Assembly (NCBI RefSeq): GCF_007830065.1
Contig: NZ_VLKK01000002.1
Coordinates: forward strand, 62,001-126,000
Direction: 5' to 3'
Origin: Sphingobium wenxiniae
Lineage (GTDB): Bacteria > Pseudomonadota > Alphaproteobacteria > Sphingomonadales > Sphingomonadaceae
Length of the DNA stretch: 64,000 nt
The notes under the pieces are model-generated. The model did no database searches. It was not told the origin of the DNA and worked only from the letters and a program-made list of their open reading frames with translations. The first letter of the stretch is position 1. Each line of letters opens with the position of its first letter. Below are positions 1-8,588 of this stretch, one piece after another. The position numbers were made by a program, and so were the translations under genes.

Positions 1-522
1 GTTGATGAGCTTGCAGATCTGCCCCGAACCGGCCTCGCCGAGCCAGGCGATCTTCTTTGCGAACGTCTCGAGCACCGGCAGGGCGCGCTCATAAGCATCG
101 CGGTCCCCACCGACCATCACCGTCATCTCGCCCGCCGCCGCACGCGCGCGGCCGCCGCTGACCGGCGCGTCGAGCACCGCGACGCCCCGCACCCGGCCCT
201 TTGTCGTCAGAGCCTTGCACAGGCCCGGGCTGGCGGTGGAATGAATCAGGATGATGCCGCCGCGCCGCATCGCCGCCAGCAACGGGCCGACGACCTGCTC
301 GACATCGGCATCGGCATAGACGCACACGCCCACAATGTCGCAGGCCTCGCCCAGAGCGGCTATCGACGGCGCGCAGGTCGCGGCCGTATCGGCATAGGGC
401 TGGAGCGATTCCGCACGCCGCGCCCATAGTGTCAGGTCGAAGCCGCTTTCGACGATCCGCCGGGCGATCGGCCCGCCCTGGTCGCCCACCCCGATAAAGC
501 CGATCTTCATCCTGTCAGCCAT
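1..522 (-). CDS. 3-hydroxyisobutyrate dehydrogenase-family oxidoreductase, 3' end outside window
   Basis: A NAD(P)-dependent beta-hydroxyacid dehydrogenase-type enzyme, expected to be cytosolic. The 174 visible codons begin at an ATG and run off the window edge without a stop. A Rossmann GxGxxG (KIGFIGVGDQGG) lies at residues 6-17. STASPG and the substrate-binding signature DAPVSGG follow in mid-protein, and near the edge GSGQICKLIN holds the family's catalytic lysine. The start lies only 3 nt after the stop of the upstream SDR gene, so the two are probably cotranscribed and act on related hydroxyacyl or ketone intermediates. The family is clear; the substrate is not. The C-terminal all-helical domain is beyond the window. 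Confidence 0.85.
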   Translation of the reverse strand, partial: MADRMKIGFIGVGDQGGPIARRIVESGFDLTLWARRAESLQPYADTAATCAPSIAALGEACDIVGVCVYADADVEQVVGPLLAAMRRGGIILIHSTASPGLCKALTTKGRVRGVAVLDAPVSGGRARAAAGEMTVMVGGDRDAYERALPVLETFAKKIAWLGEAGSGQICKLIN

Positions 523-525
523 GGC

Positions 526-1290
526 CTACCCCATTCCCAGCGTGAAGCCGCCGCCGACCTTCAACGTCTCGCCGGTCACGAAGGACGCGGCGGGCGAGGT
601 GAGATAGAGCATCGCATTGACGATGTCCTGCGGTACACCCTCCCGCCCCAGAACCTGCTGCGCCTGCACATAGGCCACGGTCTGCGGACTGAGTTCGGCC
701 CGGATCGTATCGGTCATGATGAGGCCCGGCGCAATGGCGTTCACCCGCACTCCGCTCCCGCCCAGTTCCCGCGCAAACGCCGTGGTCAGTCCCCGAACCG
801 CGAGCTTGGACACGCCATAGGCAGTCGGCACCGGATAGGCGGCAGTGGAGGAGATATTGACGATCGACGCGCCCTCCCGCCCCGCCATCAGCGGCGCGGC
901 AGCCAGCGTACAGATGATGACGCCCATCACATTGACGTCGAACAGGCGGCGCAGTCCGGCGATGCCGGTATTCGCCATGGTGGTGTTATATTCCTCCGAA
1001 TGCAGCCCGGCATTGTTGATGAGGATGTCGAGGCCGCCATGATCGCGCCGCACCGCCTCCATGGCGGCCGCCACATCGCCCTCATCGGAAACGTCGCAAG
1101 TCAGCGCGCTCACTCTGCCGCCCCTTGCGCGAATTTCAGCCGCCGCCGCCTGGAGCGCGTCTGCGTCCCGGTCGGTCATCACGACATGGGCGCCGCTTCC
1201 GCTCAACGCTTCCGAAAAGGCTTTGCCAAAGCCGCGGGCCGCGCCGGTGACGAAGGCGATCCTGCCTGCATAGGGGGTTGCGCTTGTCAT
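526..1290 (-). CDS. SDR family NAD(P)-dependent oxidoreductase
   Basis: A classical short-chain dehydrogenase/reductase of 254 residues. It has the cofactor motif TGAARGFG near residue 15, INNAG in the middle, and the catalytic Ser (NISSTAAYP) followed by YGVSK. An ATG 15 nt further upstream is in frame, but an AGGAGG-rich ribosome-binding site sits between the two ATGs at proper distance from the inner one, so I start there. It would oxidise an alcohol or reduce a ketone on a catabolic intermediate; the substrate cannot be read from sequence. It leads a two-gene unit with the downstream hydroxyacid dehydrogenase and is divergent from another SDR. Confidence 0.88.
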   Translation of the reverse strand: MTSATPYAGRIAFVTGAARGFGKAFSEALSGSGAHVVMTDRDADALQAAAAEIRARGGRVSALTCDVSDEGDVAAAMEAVRRDHGGLDILINNAGLHSEEYNTTMANTGIAGLRRLFDVNVMGVIICTLAAAPLMAGREGASIVNISSTAAYPVPTAYGVSKLAVRGLTTAFARELGGSGVRVNAIAPGLIMTDTIRAELSPQTVAYVQAQQVLGREGVPQDIVNAMLYLTSPAASFVTGETLKVGGGFTLGMG

Positions 1291-1356
1291 ATGCCTCCTC
1301 TCCATATGGCGGCACCGCAGGCCGCCATTTCACTTATGCGATGATTCACGAATCGA

Positions 1357-1370
1357 TAGACAAATGTCCA
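1357..1370. promoter_or_regulatory. candidate operator, TAGACAAATGTCCA
   Basis: A 14-bp imperfect palindrome between two divergent SDR genes. Its reverse complement matches 13 of 14 bases of a site at 63735-63748 in another divergent promoter. The half-site form TRGACA/TGTCYA is typical of small dimeric repressors. Which regulator binds it is unknown. Confidence 0.4.
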
Positions 1371-1452
1371 TCGAAACCGTTAAGCCGGCTCATCATCGCA
1401 TTTTCGATTGATGTGATCATCATTGCAATCGACGAAATATAGGGAGCAGGAG

Positions 1453-2190
1453 ATGGATCCTCTTTTCGATTTCACCGGCAAGATCGTGCTCGTCACCGGC
1501 GGGAGCCGCGGCCTGGGCCTGGAAATGGTCCGCGCCTTCGCCGCACGCGGCGCCGACCTCATCATCACCAGCCGCAAGGAGGACGCATGCGAGGAGGTGG
1601 CAAAGGAGGTCCGCGCCCTCGGCCGCCGCGCGCTCGCGATCGGCGCCCATGCCGGGAAATGGGACGAGATCGATCATATGCTGGAACGCGCCTACGCGGA
1701 ATTCGGCCGGATCGACATCGCAATCAACAATGCAGGCATGGGACCGGCCATGCCCAGCGCCGACTATACCGAGGATCTCTTCGACAAGGTCGTGGGCCTG
1801 AACTTCAAGGGACCGTTCCGCATAGCGGCGAAGATCGCCCAGCGCATGAAGGAAGGCGAAGGCGGCGTCATCATTAACGTCTCCTCCTCCGGCGCGGTCA
1901 TGCCGCTGCCGGGAGTGGTGCCTTATGGCGCCGCGAAGGCGGCGCTCAATGCGATGAGCCGCTCGCTTGCCGCCGAATTCGCCCCCACGGTCCGCGTCAA
2001 CGTCCTGTCGGCCGGTCCCTTCCTGACCGACATCGCGAAGGCATGGACGCCCGAAATGCGCGAAAAGAGCACCAACCTGCTTGGCCGCCCCGGCAAGCCG
2101 GAAGAAATTGTGACGGCCGCGCTGGCGTTGGCGAGTCCCCATTCCAGCTACGTCACCGGCGCTTTCTACCAGGCCGACGGCGGTTATTAG
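1453..2190 (+). CDS. SDR family oxidoreductase
   Basis: A classical SDR of 245 residues with TGGSRGLG near residue 16, INNAGMG in the middle, and NVSSSG followed by YGAAK as the Ser-Tyr-Lys catalytic set. The C-terminus ends VTGAFYQADGGY, the usual SDR tail. A GGAGCAGGAG ribosome-binding site precedes this ATG; an upstream in-frame start 30 nt earlier has no such site. It stands alone on the plus strand and converges on the STAS-like gene, with the two stop codons only a few bases apart. The substrate is unknown; the setting suggests dehydrogenation of an alicyclic or acyl-CoA alcohol. Confidence 0.88.
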   Translation: MDPLFDFTGKIVLVTGGSRGLGLEMVRAFAARGADLIITSRKEDACEEVAKEVRALGRRALAIGAHAGKWDEIDHMLERAYAEFGRIDIAINNAGMGPAMPSADYTEDLFDKVVGLNFKGPFRIAAKIAQRMKEGEGGVIINVSSSGAVMPLPGVVPYGAAKAALNAMSRSLAAEFAPTVRVNVLSAGPFLTDIAKAWTPEMREKSTNLLGRPGKPEEIVTAALALASPHSSYVTGAFYQADGGY

Positions 2191-2194
2191 AGCA

Positions 2195-2566
2195 TCAGGA
2201 TTTGAGCCAGGCTTCCGCATCCGCAACGCTGCGGAAGACCTGCTCGTCATTTTGGGCGTCGGTGGTCCGTTCCGCCTGCATCTTCAACAGAGCGGAACCG
2301 GCCACGACCGCGAGCCGATCGCCCGGCCGACGAACCCGGTCGCCGACCTCGCGCAGCCGCTTGACGATTTCGGCAGGCTGGACAAGCCCTTCGCCGCTGT
2401 CGAACAGCATCCGAACCCGAGGCGATTTCTGGCGCGCCAAGGCCACCTCCTGTTGCAAGGACCGTTCATACTTCTCAACAACCTCCGGGGTCAGCAAACC
2501 CTTCAGAGAACAGCGAACAATAGCGGCATCGGAATCATAAGCGACTCGCACTTCGGCCAAGAGCAT
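2195..2566 (-). CDS. small STAS/SpoIIAA-like protein, function unknown
   Basis: A 123-residue soluble protein without signal peptide or membrane segment. The pattern of a charged N-terminal strand, 'LKGLLTPEVVEKYERSL', a central strand-loop 'RVRMLFDSGEG' and a C-terminal 'DEQVFRSVADAEAWL' helix resembles the SpoIIAA-like STAS/SEC14-type family, which has a regulatory or lipid-binding fold rather than an enzyme fold. It starts 23 nt after the stop of the upstream SDR gene, preceded by AAAGGA, so it belongs to the transporter/SDR operon. I cannot assign a role. A partner-binding or ligand-sensing function is a guess based on the fold. Confidence 0.6.
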   Translation of the reverse strand: MLLAEVRVAYDSDAAIVRCSLKGLLTPEVVEKYERSLQQEVALARQKSPRVRMLFDSGEGLVQPAEIVKRLREVGDRVRRPGDRLAVVAGSALLKMQAERTTDAQNDEQVFRSVADAEAWLKS

Positions 2567-2589
2567 CGATCGTCCTTTCGGGCTTTCAC

Positions 2590-3357
2590 TTACCGGACCA
2601 TGAAGGCCCCGCCATCGACCGAAAGCGTCTGCCCGGTCACGAAGCGCGCGCCGTCGCCCGCATAGAAGACGACGAACGGCGCGAAATCCCGATCCGGGTC
2701 GCCAAAGGCGCCCCCAAGGGGGATTGCGCTGGCCATCTGATCGTCATGCGCCGCCAGTTGGGCCGGACTCAGGGCCGCGCGGGTGGCGCGGTACATCTCG
2801 GTCATGATGACAGGACAGATCGCGTTGACGGTGATCCCGTATTTGGCCCAAGCGACTGCGATCGAACGCGTCCAGGCCAGCACCGCACCCTTGGACGCGG
2901 CATAATCGGCCTTCATCGCCGCGCCGGTGGCGCCCGTCGAGGACGCGAAGTTCAGGATACGCCCACCTTTTTCCTTGAGATGCGGAAAGACCGCCTGGTT
3001 GATCAGCATGGTGCCGCCCATATTGACGCGCAGGACGTCATTGAGCTGCGCAAAGCTGATATCCTCCGCCGGGACCGTCGGTGCGATGGCGGCGGCATGA
3101 ACCAGCCCGTCGAGCCCGCCGAGGCGCCGCACGGCCTCCCCGGTCGCATCCTTGACCTGGCCTTCATCCGCCACGTCGCAGCGAATGAAGCTGGCCCTGC
3201 CGGGCATCCCCTCTATCTCGCGCTCGACATCCTCGACGCCGCTGCTGCGATAGAAGCCGACGACATGGGCTCCGTCCCGCACAAAGGCGGAAACCGTGGC
3301 CCTGCCCATCCCGGTCGCGCAACCGGTGACGATGAAACGCTTGCCAGTAACACTCAC
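2590..3357 (-). CDS. SDR family oxidoreductase
   Basis: A 255-residue SDR. The cofactor loop reads TGCATGMG at residues 12-19; the usual NNAG is replaced by HAAA; the active site is NFASSTG followed by DYAASK, so the Ser-Tyr-Lys set is intact. The tail FVTGQTLSVDGGAF is classical. It lies between the GPH transporter gene and the STAS-like gene on the same strand with short gaps, which suggests a single transcript in which a compound taken up by the transporters is oxidised or reduced. The exact substrate is unknown. Confidence 0.87.
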   Translation of the reverse strand: MSVTGKRFIVTGCATGMGRATVSAFVRDGAHVVGFYRSSGVEDVEREIEGMPGRASFIRCDVADEGQVKDATGEAVRRLGGLDGLVHAAAIAPTVPAEDISFAQLNDVLRVNMGGTMLINQAVFPHLKEKGGRILNFASSTGATGAAMKADYAASKGAVLAWTRSIAVAWAKYGITVNAICPVIMTEMYRATRAALSPAQLAAHDDQMASAIPLGGAFGDPDRDFAPFVVFYAGDGARFVTGQTLSVDGGAFMVR

Positions 3358-3413
3358 GGCCTGTTCTCCTTCACGTCAAAGTCGCGCCATCGGCCCGGAT
3401 TGCGTGCCTCGCC

Positions 3414-4781
3414 TCATTCGGCGGCGGCTTGCCGGGCGTCCAGCGCCGACCGGATTTCCCGGTGCCGCTCGCTGGTCAACGAATAACGCAGAATTACCGG
3501 TACGGCGAGCAGGCTCAACAGCGCGGGGAAGCCCAGGAAAAGCAGCTCCAGGCCCACTATGGCGCCGGGCGGATTGGCAACGCCCGGCGAAGGGTTGAAG
3601 CCGACCTTGTCCAATGCCCAGAACATCAGGCCGACCGCCAGCGCCTGTCCGATCTTCCAGATGCCCGTCAGCAGGGCATAAAGCAGGCCGGTCTGATCAC
3701 GCCCCGTTTCCAGCATGATATGGTCGCCCACGTCCGCCAGCATGGATCGCGGCAACATGCTGGTTGCGCCATAGACCGCCCCGCCAAGCATCATGACGCC
3801 GGCCAGAACCCACACATTGCCGCCCGGAGCAATATAAAGAAGGCTATGCGCCAGGGCGAAGTAGCAGGCCGATATAGCGAGCGAGCGATGCTTGCCGACC
3901 CGCTTGGCGAGATAAGCCCACAAGGGGGTCACGACCAGCCCGGCGATGGCGTTGCCGATAAGCAGGATGCCCGCGTCCGCCAGTTGCAAGCCCTTCACGT
4001 TCGTGAAGAAGAACAGCATCAGCGTCGCCGTGCCGCCGGCCGCCAGACCCAGCATCGCTTCGATGGCGAGGACGCGCCGCACCAGCCCGATCCGCATCAG
4101 TGCGGCATAGGCGCGCCACCCGGCCGAATGCTGCTGATCCACCCGCTTGCGCTCGCGCACGAATATCACCGCGGGGAGTACCGCGATGGGCGTCACGGCG
4201 ATGACGAACCACGCCATTGCGCTCATGCCGTCGGCGGCCGAGTTCATGCCCATCAGGGAGACGAGCTTGGGCAGCAGCAACGCGAACAGCATCCCGATCA
4301 TGAAAGCGACCTGCCACCAACCGAACATCCGCGAACGCTCATGATAGTCCGAGGTGACGTTGGCCGCGAGCGACAGCTGCGCCAGCCCCAAAATGGACCA
4401 GCCGCCATAAGCGAACAGCAGCCAGATCACCAGATGGGCAATGCCGACACCCCGATCCGCCATGAACAGCATCCCGATGGACAGCATGATGAGCGGCCCG
4501 CCCAGCAATAGCCAGGGACGATAACGCCCGATGGGGGTGCGCGTGCGGTCCATCAGGAAGCCGAGGACCGGATCGACCCCGATATCGAGCAGGCGGACCA
4601 CCATGAAGGCAGTGCCCACCGCGGCAAGGTCAAGACCGAGATAGCCGGAATAATAGCTCGGCAGATAGACGGCCAGCGGCAGGGTGAAAGCCGACAGAAC
4701 GATGCTGGGCGCGGCCAATATCGCCATAATAGCACGCGACAGCGAAGGGGAAGTCTGCATGGTCGATATGTTGCCGTTCAT
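3414..4781 (-). CDS. GPH-type (MelB-like) MFS symporter
   Basis: A polytopic inner-membrane transporter of 455 residues with about 12 hydrophobic segments. The loop after the second segment, around DPVLGFLMDRTRTPIGRYRP (residues 70-90), is the signature of the glycoside-pentoside-hexuronide:cation symporter branch of the MFS, in which an acidic residue takes part in cation coupling. In sphingomonad catabolic clusters such carriers often sit with non-sugar substrates, so a sugar should not be assumed. Its start lies 1 nt from the stop of the upstream alpha/beta hydrolase gene, indicating tight coupling of hydrolysis and transport. An in-frame ATG at residue 8 is a possible alternative start. 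Confidence 0.87.
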   Translation of the reverse strand: MNGNISTMQTSPSLSRAIMAILAAPSIVLSAFTLPLAVYLPSYYSGYLGLDLAAVGTAFMVVRLLDIGVDPVLGFLMDRTRTPIGRYRPWLLLGGPLIMLSIGMLFMADRGVGIAHLVIWLLFAYGGWSILGLAQLSLAANVTSDYHERSRMFGWWQVAFMIGMLFALLLPKLVSLMGMNSAADGMSAMAWFVIAVTPIAVLPAVIFVRERKRVDQQHSAGWRAYAALMRIGLVRRVLAIEAMLGLAAGGTATLMLFFFTNVKGLQLADAGILLIGNAIAGLVVTPLWAYLAKRVGKHRSLAISACYFALAHSLLYIAPGGNVWVLAGVMMLGGAVYGATSMLPRSMLADVGDHIMLETGRDQTGLLYALLTGIWKIGQALAVGLMFWALDKVGFNPSPGVANPPGAIVGLELLFLGFPALLSLLAVPVILRYSLTSERHREIRSALDARQAAAE

Positions 4782-4782
4782 T

Positions 4783-5517
4783 TCAGTCCGTGACCTCGTG
4801 CAGCACTATTTCGGCCAGCATATGGGGCCTTGTCGTCATCGCCTGATGTCCGGCATCGATCCGGGGCGTTCTAGCCGCGTGAAAACGTTCCGCAAAACGA
4901 TATTGCCATTCCGGCGGGAGAATCGCGTCTTGCAGACAGACGACATAGCTTGCCTCCACCGGGAGCGTGTCGTCGTAGCTCCAGTTCCTCCAGGCATAGG
5001 CGTCGGCAGGCCAGTGGTCATTGCCCAGGAGCGCCAGGAACGCATCCCCCTCCTCCGCGCTCATGTCGTTGCAGAACATGTGCCGATGGAGTTCCTTGGG
5101 GGGAACGGCATCGTTGCCGAAGGAGCGGCCGACGGCGCTGTCTTGCCCCGCATGGATAGCGAAGGTCGATTCGACCACGGTCCTGCCCGGATCGGGCGCG
5201 GAGCAGCTGACATAGATCGCGCGGCGGAACAGTCCGGGCCTGAGCGCCAGCATGGCCGGGATGACGTTGCCGGCCTGGGAATGGCCTACCAGCACGACAT
5301 CGCGCAGGCCCGCCGCGTCGAGATCGGCGACAAGCTCGGGCGCAATATCGGGAAAGGCGATGGCGTCCGTGTCGCGGCCGCGTTTCGTACCGCACCCCGG
5401 CACGTCCAGCGGATAAAAGCGATGCTCGCCCGGCGACGATTGCCGGTCCATCGCGGCTATAAGGCCGTCCCAGATCCAGCTTCCCTGCTCGCCGCCATGC
5501 AGAAATGCGAAGTCCAT
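4783..5517 (-). CDS. alpha/beta hydrolase (esterase/hydroxynitrile-lyase-like branch)
   Basis: A 244-residue serine hydrolase, predicted soluble. It opens directly with the first strand and oxyanion segment (MDFAFLHGGEQGSW), has the nucleophile elbow GHSQAG near residue 85, and the general-base histidine in DAGHQAM near the C-terminus. The compact form without a lid insert resembles small plant-type methylesterases and salicylate-esterase-like proteins. I take the ATG preceded by GAGGAGAATATTG; longer in-frame starts up to 210 nt upstream lack a ribosome-binding site and add a low-complexity leader. Ester, thioester or lactone hydrolysis is likely; the substrate is unknown. Confidence 0.85.
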   Translation of the reverse strand: MDFAFLHGGEQGSWIWDGLIAAMDRQSSPGEHRFYPLDVPGCGTKRGRDTDAIAFPDIAPELVADLDAAGLRDVVLVGHSQAGNVIPAMLALRPGLFRRAIYVSCSAPDPGRTVVESTFAIHAGQDSAVGRSFGNDAVPPKELHRHMFCNDMSAEEGDAFLALLGNDHWPADAYAWRNWSYDDTLPVEASYVVCLQDAILPPEWQYRFAERFHAARTPRIDAGHQAMTTRPHMLAEIVLHEVTD

Positions 5518-5770
5518 CAATATTCTCCTCTTCCGGTCCGGCGTCAACGACGCGCGCCCCCCTCCCTCGGCCATGCATGACCGGGAGAGCGGAAGGGCAA
5601 GTCCGTGCCTGGGCACCGGCATCGCCAGGCGGAAAGCCTCCGCGTCCACATCGCCGTGCCCACCCCTATCGCCACAGCCTTTTCGCGTAGAGGCGGAATA
5701 TGATCGATCGGGAAATGGCCCTTGCAAGGACCATCTTCCTTCAGCAGGGCGCGGCCGGGCATCCGGTATT
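5518..5770. other. intergenic region upstream of the hydrolase gene
   Basis: About 250 nt between the MFS gene stop and the hydrolase start, both on the minus strand. Apart from the hydrolase ribosome-binding site I find no credible small gene, strong hairpin or long palindrome. It may hold a separate promoter for the hydrolase/GPH unit. Confidence 0.4.
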
Positions 5771-7060
5771 TCAGGCGGACTTGGCGAAAGCCGCCCTGTT
5801 GCGGCCGATCGCGCGCGCGATGAGCAACTGGCCGGCGATGGCGATGGCCATCACCGGAAGCAGCGCGAGCATCCCGAAAGCGAGCGCTTCCATTCCATGG
5901 CTCTGCTTGAAGACATCGCTGACGGTGCCGACGTAAAGGGGTCCCAGCCCGGCGCCGACAAGATTGTTCGCCAGCAGGTAGATCGATCCGAAGACGGTGG
6001 CCTGCTCCGGCCGGGCATAGGCCTGGACGATCGCGATCGCCGGCGCCAGGAACGTTCCGGACATGCACAGGGGCACCATCCAGAGCAGCAGCGACGCCGT
6101 CCAGCTTTCCGCATGGACCGCCAATAGGACGAACGGCATGGCGATGGCGAGGCTGACCGCCGGCACGAAGGCATAGGCAAGGGGCGTGTAGCGGGACAGC
6201 CGGTCGCCCATGACGCCGCCCAGCCAGAGGCCAAGTCCGAAAGCAACCGCGTTGCAGACCGAATACCATGCGCTCATCTCCAGCAGCGTCATGCCTTTGA
6301 CGCGCATCATGAAGGAGGGCAGCCAGGAGATCAGCGCGTGGCTGGTGCAGGAGGTGAGTCCTGCGAAGATGAAACACAGGCGCAACACGGGATGGCGGAG
6401 AAAATCGCCGAAGGACGCCAGCAGCGACGGCGGCGGCCCGGCATGTTCGACGATTTCCGGCCGCTTCGGCTCCCGCACCAGCAGAAACAGCGCGGCGGCC
6501 GCCAACAGGCCGGGCAGGCTCACCGCGATCAGCGCCATGCGCCATCCGAAGTTGGCGGCAACCCAGGCCGAAAGAGCGACGCCGATAAAGGCCGACACGG
6601 GCGACGCCACATGGAAAAGACCAAGCGCGCTGCCGCGCCGTTCGGGCGGGAATTTGCTGGCAATAAGGGCATAGGAAGGCGCGGTGCCGCCCGCCTCGCC
6701 GATCGCCACGCCGACCCGCGCGATAGCGAGATGCGAAAAGCTGGCCGAAACAGCGCCGATCATGGAGCAGACCGACCAGACGACGCAGGCGACGGAAATG
6801 GTCAGCACGCGGCCCACCCTGTCCGCCAGCCAACCGACCGGCACGCCGAATATGGTGTAGAAGAAGGCGAAGGCCAGACCTGTCAACAGCCCCAGCTGCG
6901 TATCGTTCAGATTGAGGTCGCGGCGGATCGGTTCCGCCAGGAAGGCCACGATGTTCCGGTCCATGGTATTGCACATGTAGATCAGGAACAGCAGCGCGAG
7001 CACCGGATAGGGCCGCTGGAAAAAGGCGCGCGCCCCGCGCTCTCCGATCGGCTTGGACAT
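5771..7060 (-). CDS. MFS transporter, spinster-like
   Basis: A 429-residue, 12-segment permease of the inner membrane. The first helix region contains NTMDRNIVAFLAEPIRRDL and the next loop GVPVGWLADRVGR, the pattern of spinster-type major facilitators common in sphingomonad catabolic clusters. The second half repeats with GLGLWLGGVMGDR. I start at the ATG preceded by GGGGGAGCG, removing 41 residues of unlikely leader. It follows two amidohydrolase genes on the same strand, so it probably imports (or exports) the compound they process. The substrate is unknown; family members in such settings are often linked to aromatic or lipophilic acids. Confidence 0.87.
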   Translation of the reverse strand: MSKPIGERGARAFFQRPYPVLALLFLIYMCNTMDRNIVAFLAEPIRRDLNLNDTQLGLLTGLAFAFFYTIFGVPVGWLADRVGRVLTISVACVVWSVCSMIGAVSASFSHLAIARVGVAIGEAGGTAPSYALIASKFPPERRGSALGLFHVASPVSAFIGVALSAWVAANFGWRMALIAVSLPGLLAAAALFLLVREPKRPEIVEHAGPPPSLLASFGDFLRHPVLRLCFIFAGLTSCTSHALISWLPSFMMRVKGMTLLEMSAWYSVCNAVAFGLGLWLGGVMGDRLSRYTPLAYAFVPAVSLAIAMPFVLLAVHAESWTASLLLWMVPLCMSGTFLAPAIAIVQAYARPEQATVFGSIYLLANNLVGAGLGPLYVGTVSDVFKQSHGMEALAFGMLALLPVMAIAIAGQLLIARAIGRNRAAFAKSA

Positions 7061-7166
7061 GGCACGCTCCCCCCTTGCGCCGGCTTTTCCGGCGTCGCAT
7101 CGAATCGAAAGCGGCCGGACATCAGTCCGGCCGCCATGCTTTAACTGTGCTGAAGCGCCGTTACGC

Positions 7167-8390
7167 TCAACGCTTGCCCTCAAGCAGGCCCTTGAGGTTG
7201 GAACTCATGAACATCTGCTGCTCGGCAGGGTTGAAGTCCTTGACCTCGTTCAGGAAGTCGAGCGGAAGCTTCAGGCCTTCCGGGTGCGGCCAGTCGCTGC
7301 CGAACAACATGCGTTCGGCCGGGACGTGGACCTTCAGTTCGTTGAGATTTTCCTCATAATAGGGCGCGACATAGACGCACTGCTGGAAAATCTCGACCGG
7401 ATCCTTCTCGAAGCTGTGGGGCATCTGGCCATAGGCGCGGTGCAGCATCTTCATCAGGTGCGGAACCCAGATCGAACCATTTTCCGCCGACACCCAGCGG
7501 ATGTTGGGGAAGCGGCTCATCACGCCATGGGCGATCAGCGCCGAGATCATGTCGGCAATCGCGCGGCCCTGGCTGTCGATGCACGCCTTGAGCGGATCGG
7601 AACGGTCAAAGGCAAGCATTTCCTTCGCGCCGCTGCCCCACCAGCGATAAATCTGGTCATAGCCGGAATCGGACACATGGAGGACGACGAAGATATTGGC
7701 TTCGTTGACCTTGGCCCAGAACTTGTCGAATTCCGGCAGGCCCGGCGAGCGGGGGCCGAACAGGCCCGGCACCGGCGCGGGACGGATCAGGACATGACGC
7801 GCGCCATGCTGAAGCGCCCAGTCCAGCTCTTCGCACGCCAGGTCGACATCGGCCAGCGAGATATAGGCGCAGGGGAACAGACGGTCCTTATAGGCAAAGG
7901 TCCAATCATCCGCGACCCAGGCGTTGAGCGAGTGGACACATGCCGCCATCAGCTCGATATTATTGCCCATATGACCTTCGATCACCGACGCCAGCGTCGG
8001 GAAGATCAGTTGCGCGTGGACGCCTTGCTCGTCGAGCAGCTTCAGGCGGGTCTCGGGGTTCGAGAATTCCGACTGATAGGCAAGCGCGTCGCCGGTCAGC
8101 TCGCGCAGCGTCTTGCCTTCCCAGTTTTCACCACGATACCAGATTTCATGGGTGCCGGGCGCGGCGACCACGTCAAAGGTCGGGTTGGGAATATATTCGC
8201 TGATATGGCCGTTGATGGCCAGTTTGGTCCGGCCGTCGACCTGCACATATTGGAAGTCCTTATGAAACTTCTTGGGCAAGTGGCGCCGGAACGTGTCCAT
8301 TGTTTCATAATAATGCCCATCGGCATCGTATACCGGATAACCAAGGTCTCTCGTTTCCTTGGTTCTCTCCATAACAGTCTGAACCGCCAT
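7167..8390 (-). CDS. amidohydrolase family (Amidohydro_2, ACMSD-like) protein
   Basis: A TIM-barrel metal-dependent hydrolase or decarboxylase of 407 residues. The N-terminal metal motif is degenerate, DADGHYYE at residues 22-29, instead of the usual HxH. A mid-protein barrel histidine (VVLHVSD) and the C-terminal aspartate in LFGSDWPHPEG are present. This subgroup includes decarboxylases related to aminocarboxymuconate semialdehyde decarboxylase as well as C-C hydrolases. GAGGAGAATATC precedes the chosen ATG; an in-frame upstream extension of 33 residues is rejected. It is the second of two tandem amidohydrolase genes ahead of the MFS gene. Confidence 0.85.
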   Translation of the reverse strand: MAVQTVMERTKETRDLGYPVYDADGHYYETMDTFRRHLPKKFHKDFQYVQVDGRTKLAINGHISEYIPNPTFDVVAAPGTHEIWYRGENWEGKTLRELTGDALAYQSEFSNPETRLKLLDEQGVHAQLIFPTLASVIEGHMGNNIELMAACVHSLNAWVADDWTFAYKDRLFPCAYISLADVDLACEELDWALQHGARHVLIRPAPVPGLFGPRSPGLPEFDKFWAKVNEANIFVVLHVSDSGYDQIYRWWGSGAKEMLAFDRSDPLKACIDSQGRAIADMISALIAHGVMSRFPNIRWVSAENGSIWVPHLMKMLHRAYGQMPHSFEKDPVEIFQQCVYVAPYYEENLNELKVHVPAERMLFGSDWPHPEGLKLPLDFLNEVKDFNPAEQQMFMSSNLKGLLEGKR

Positions 8391-8562
8391 GATATTCTCC
8401 TCTTGAGCAATTCGCTTGCCTGCGTTCGAAGGCCAAGCTTTGCAAAATATTTTCGCACAGATCGCCGCGTGTCGGCAGCCGCACGCCAAATCCGATCACG
8501 CTCTATACCGCCCGCCGCATTAAACGCTGCCCCACCGAGGGAAACATCACATGCATGCAGCG

Positions 8563-8585
8563 GGCGGCTTTACGTGCGTGCCGCC
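8563..8585 (-). terminator. weak hairpin after the first amidohydrolase gene
   Basis: Arms GGCGGC and GCCGCC with an 11-nt loop lie just past the stop of the upstream amidohydrolase gene. There is no clear T-run, so it may be an mRNA-stabilising hairpin or partial terminator. The remaining nucleotides up to the next start show nothing else but a ribosome-binding site. Confidence 0.33.
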
Positions 8586-8588
8586 GTA

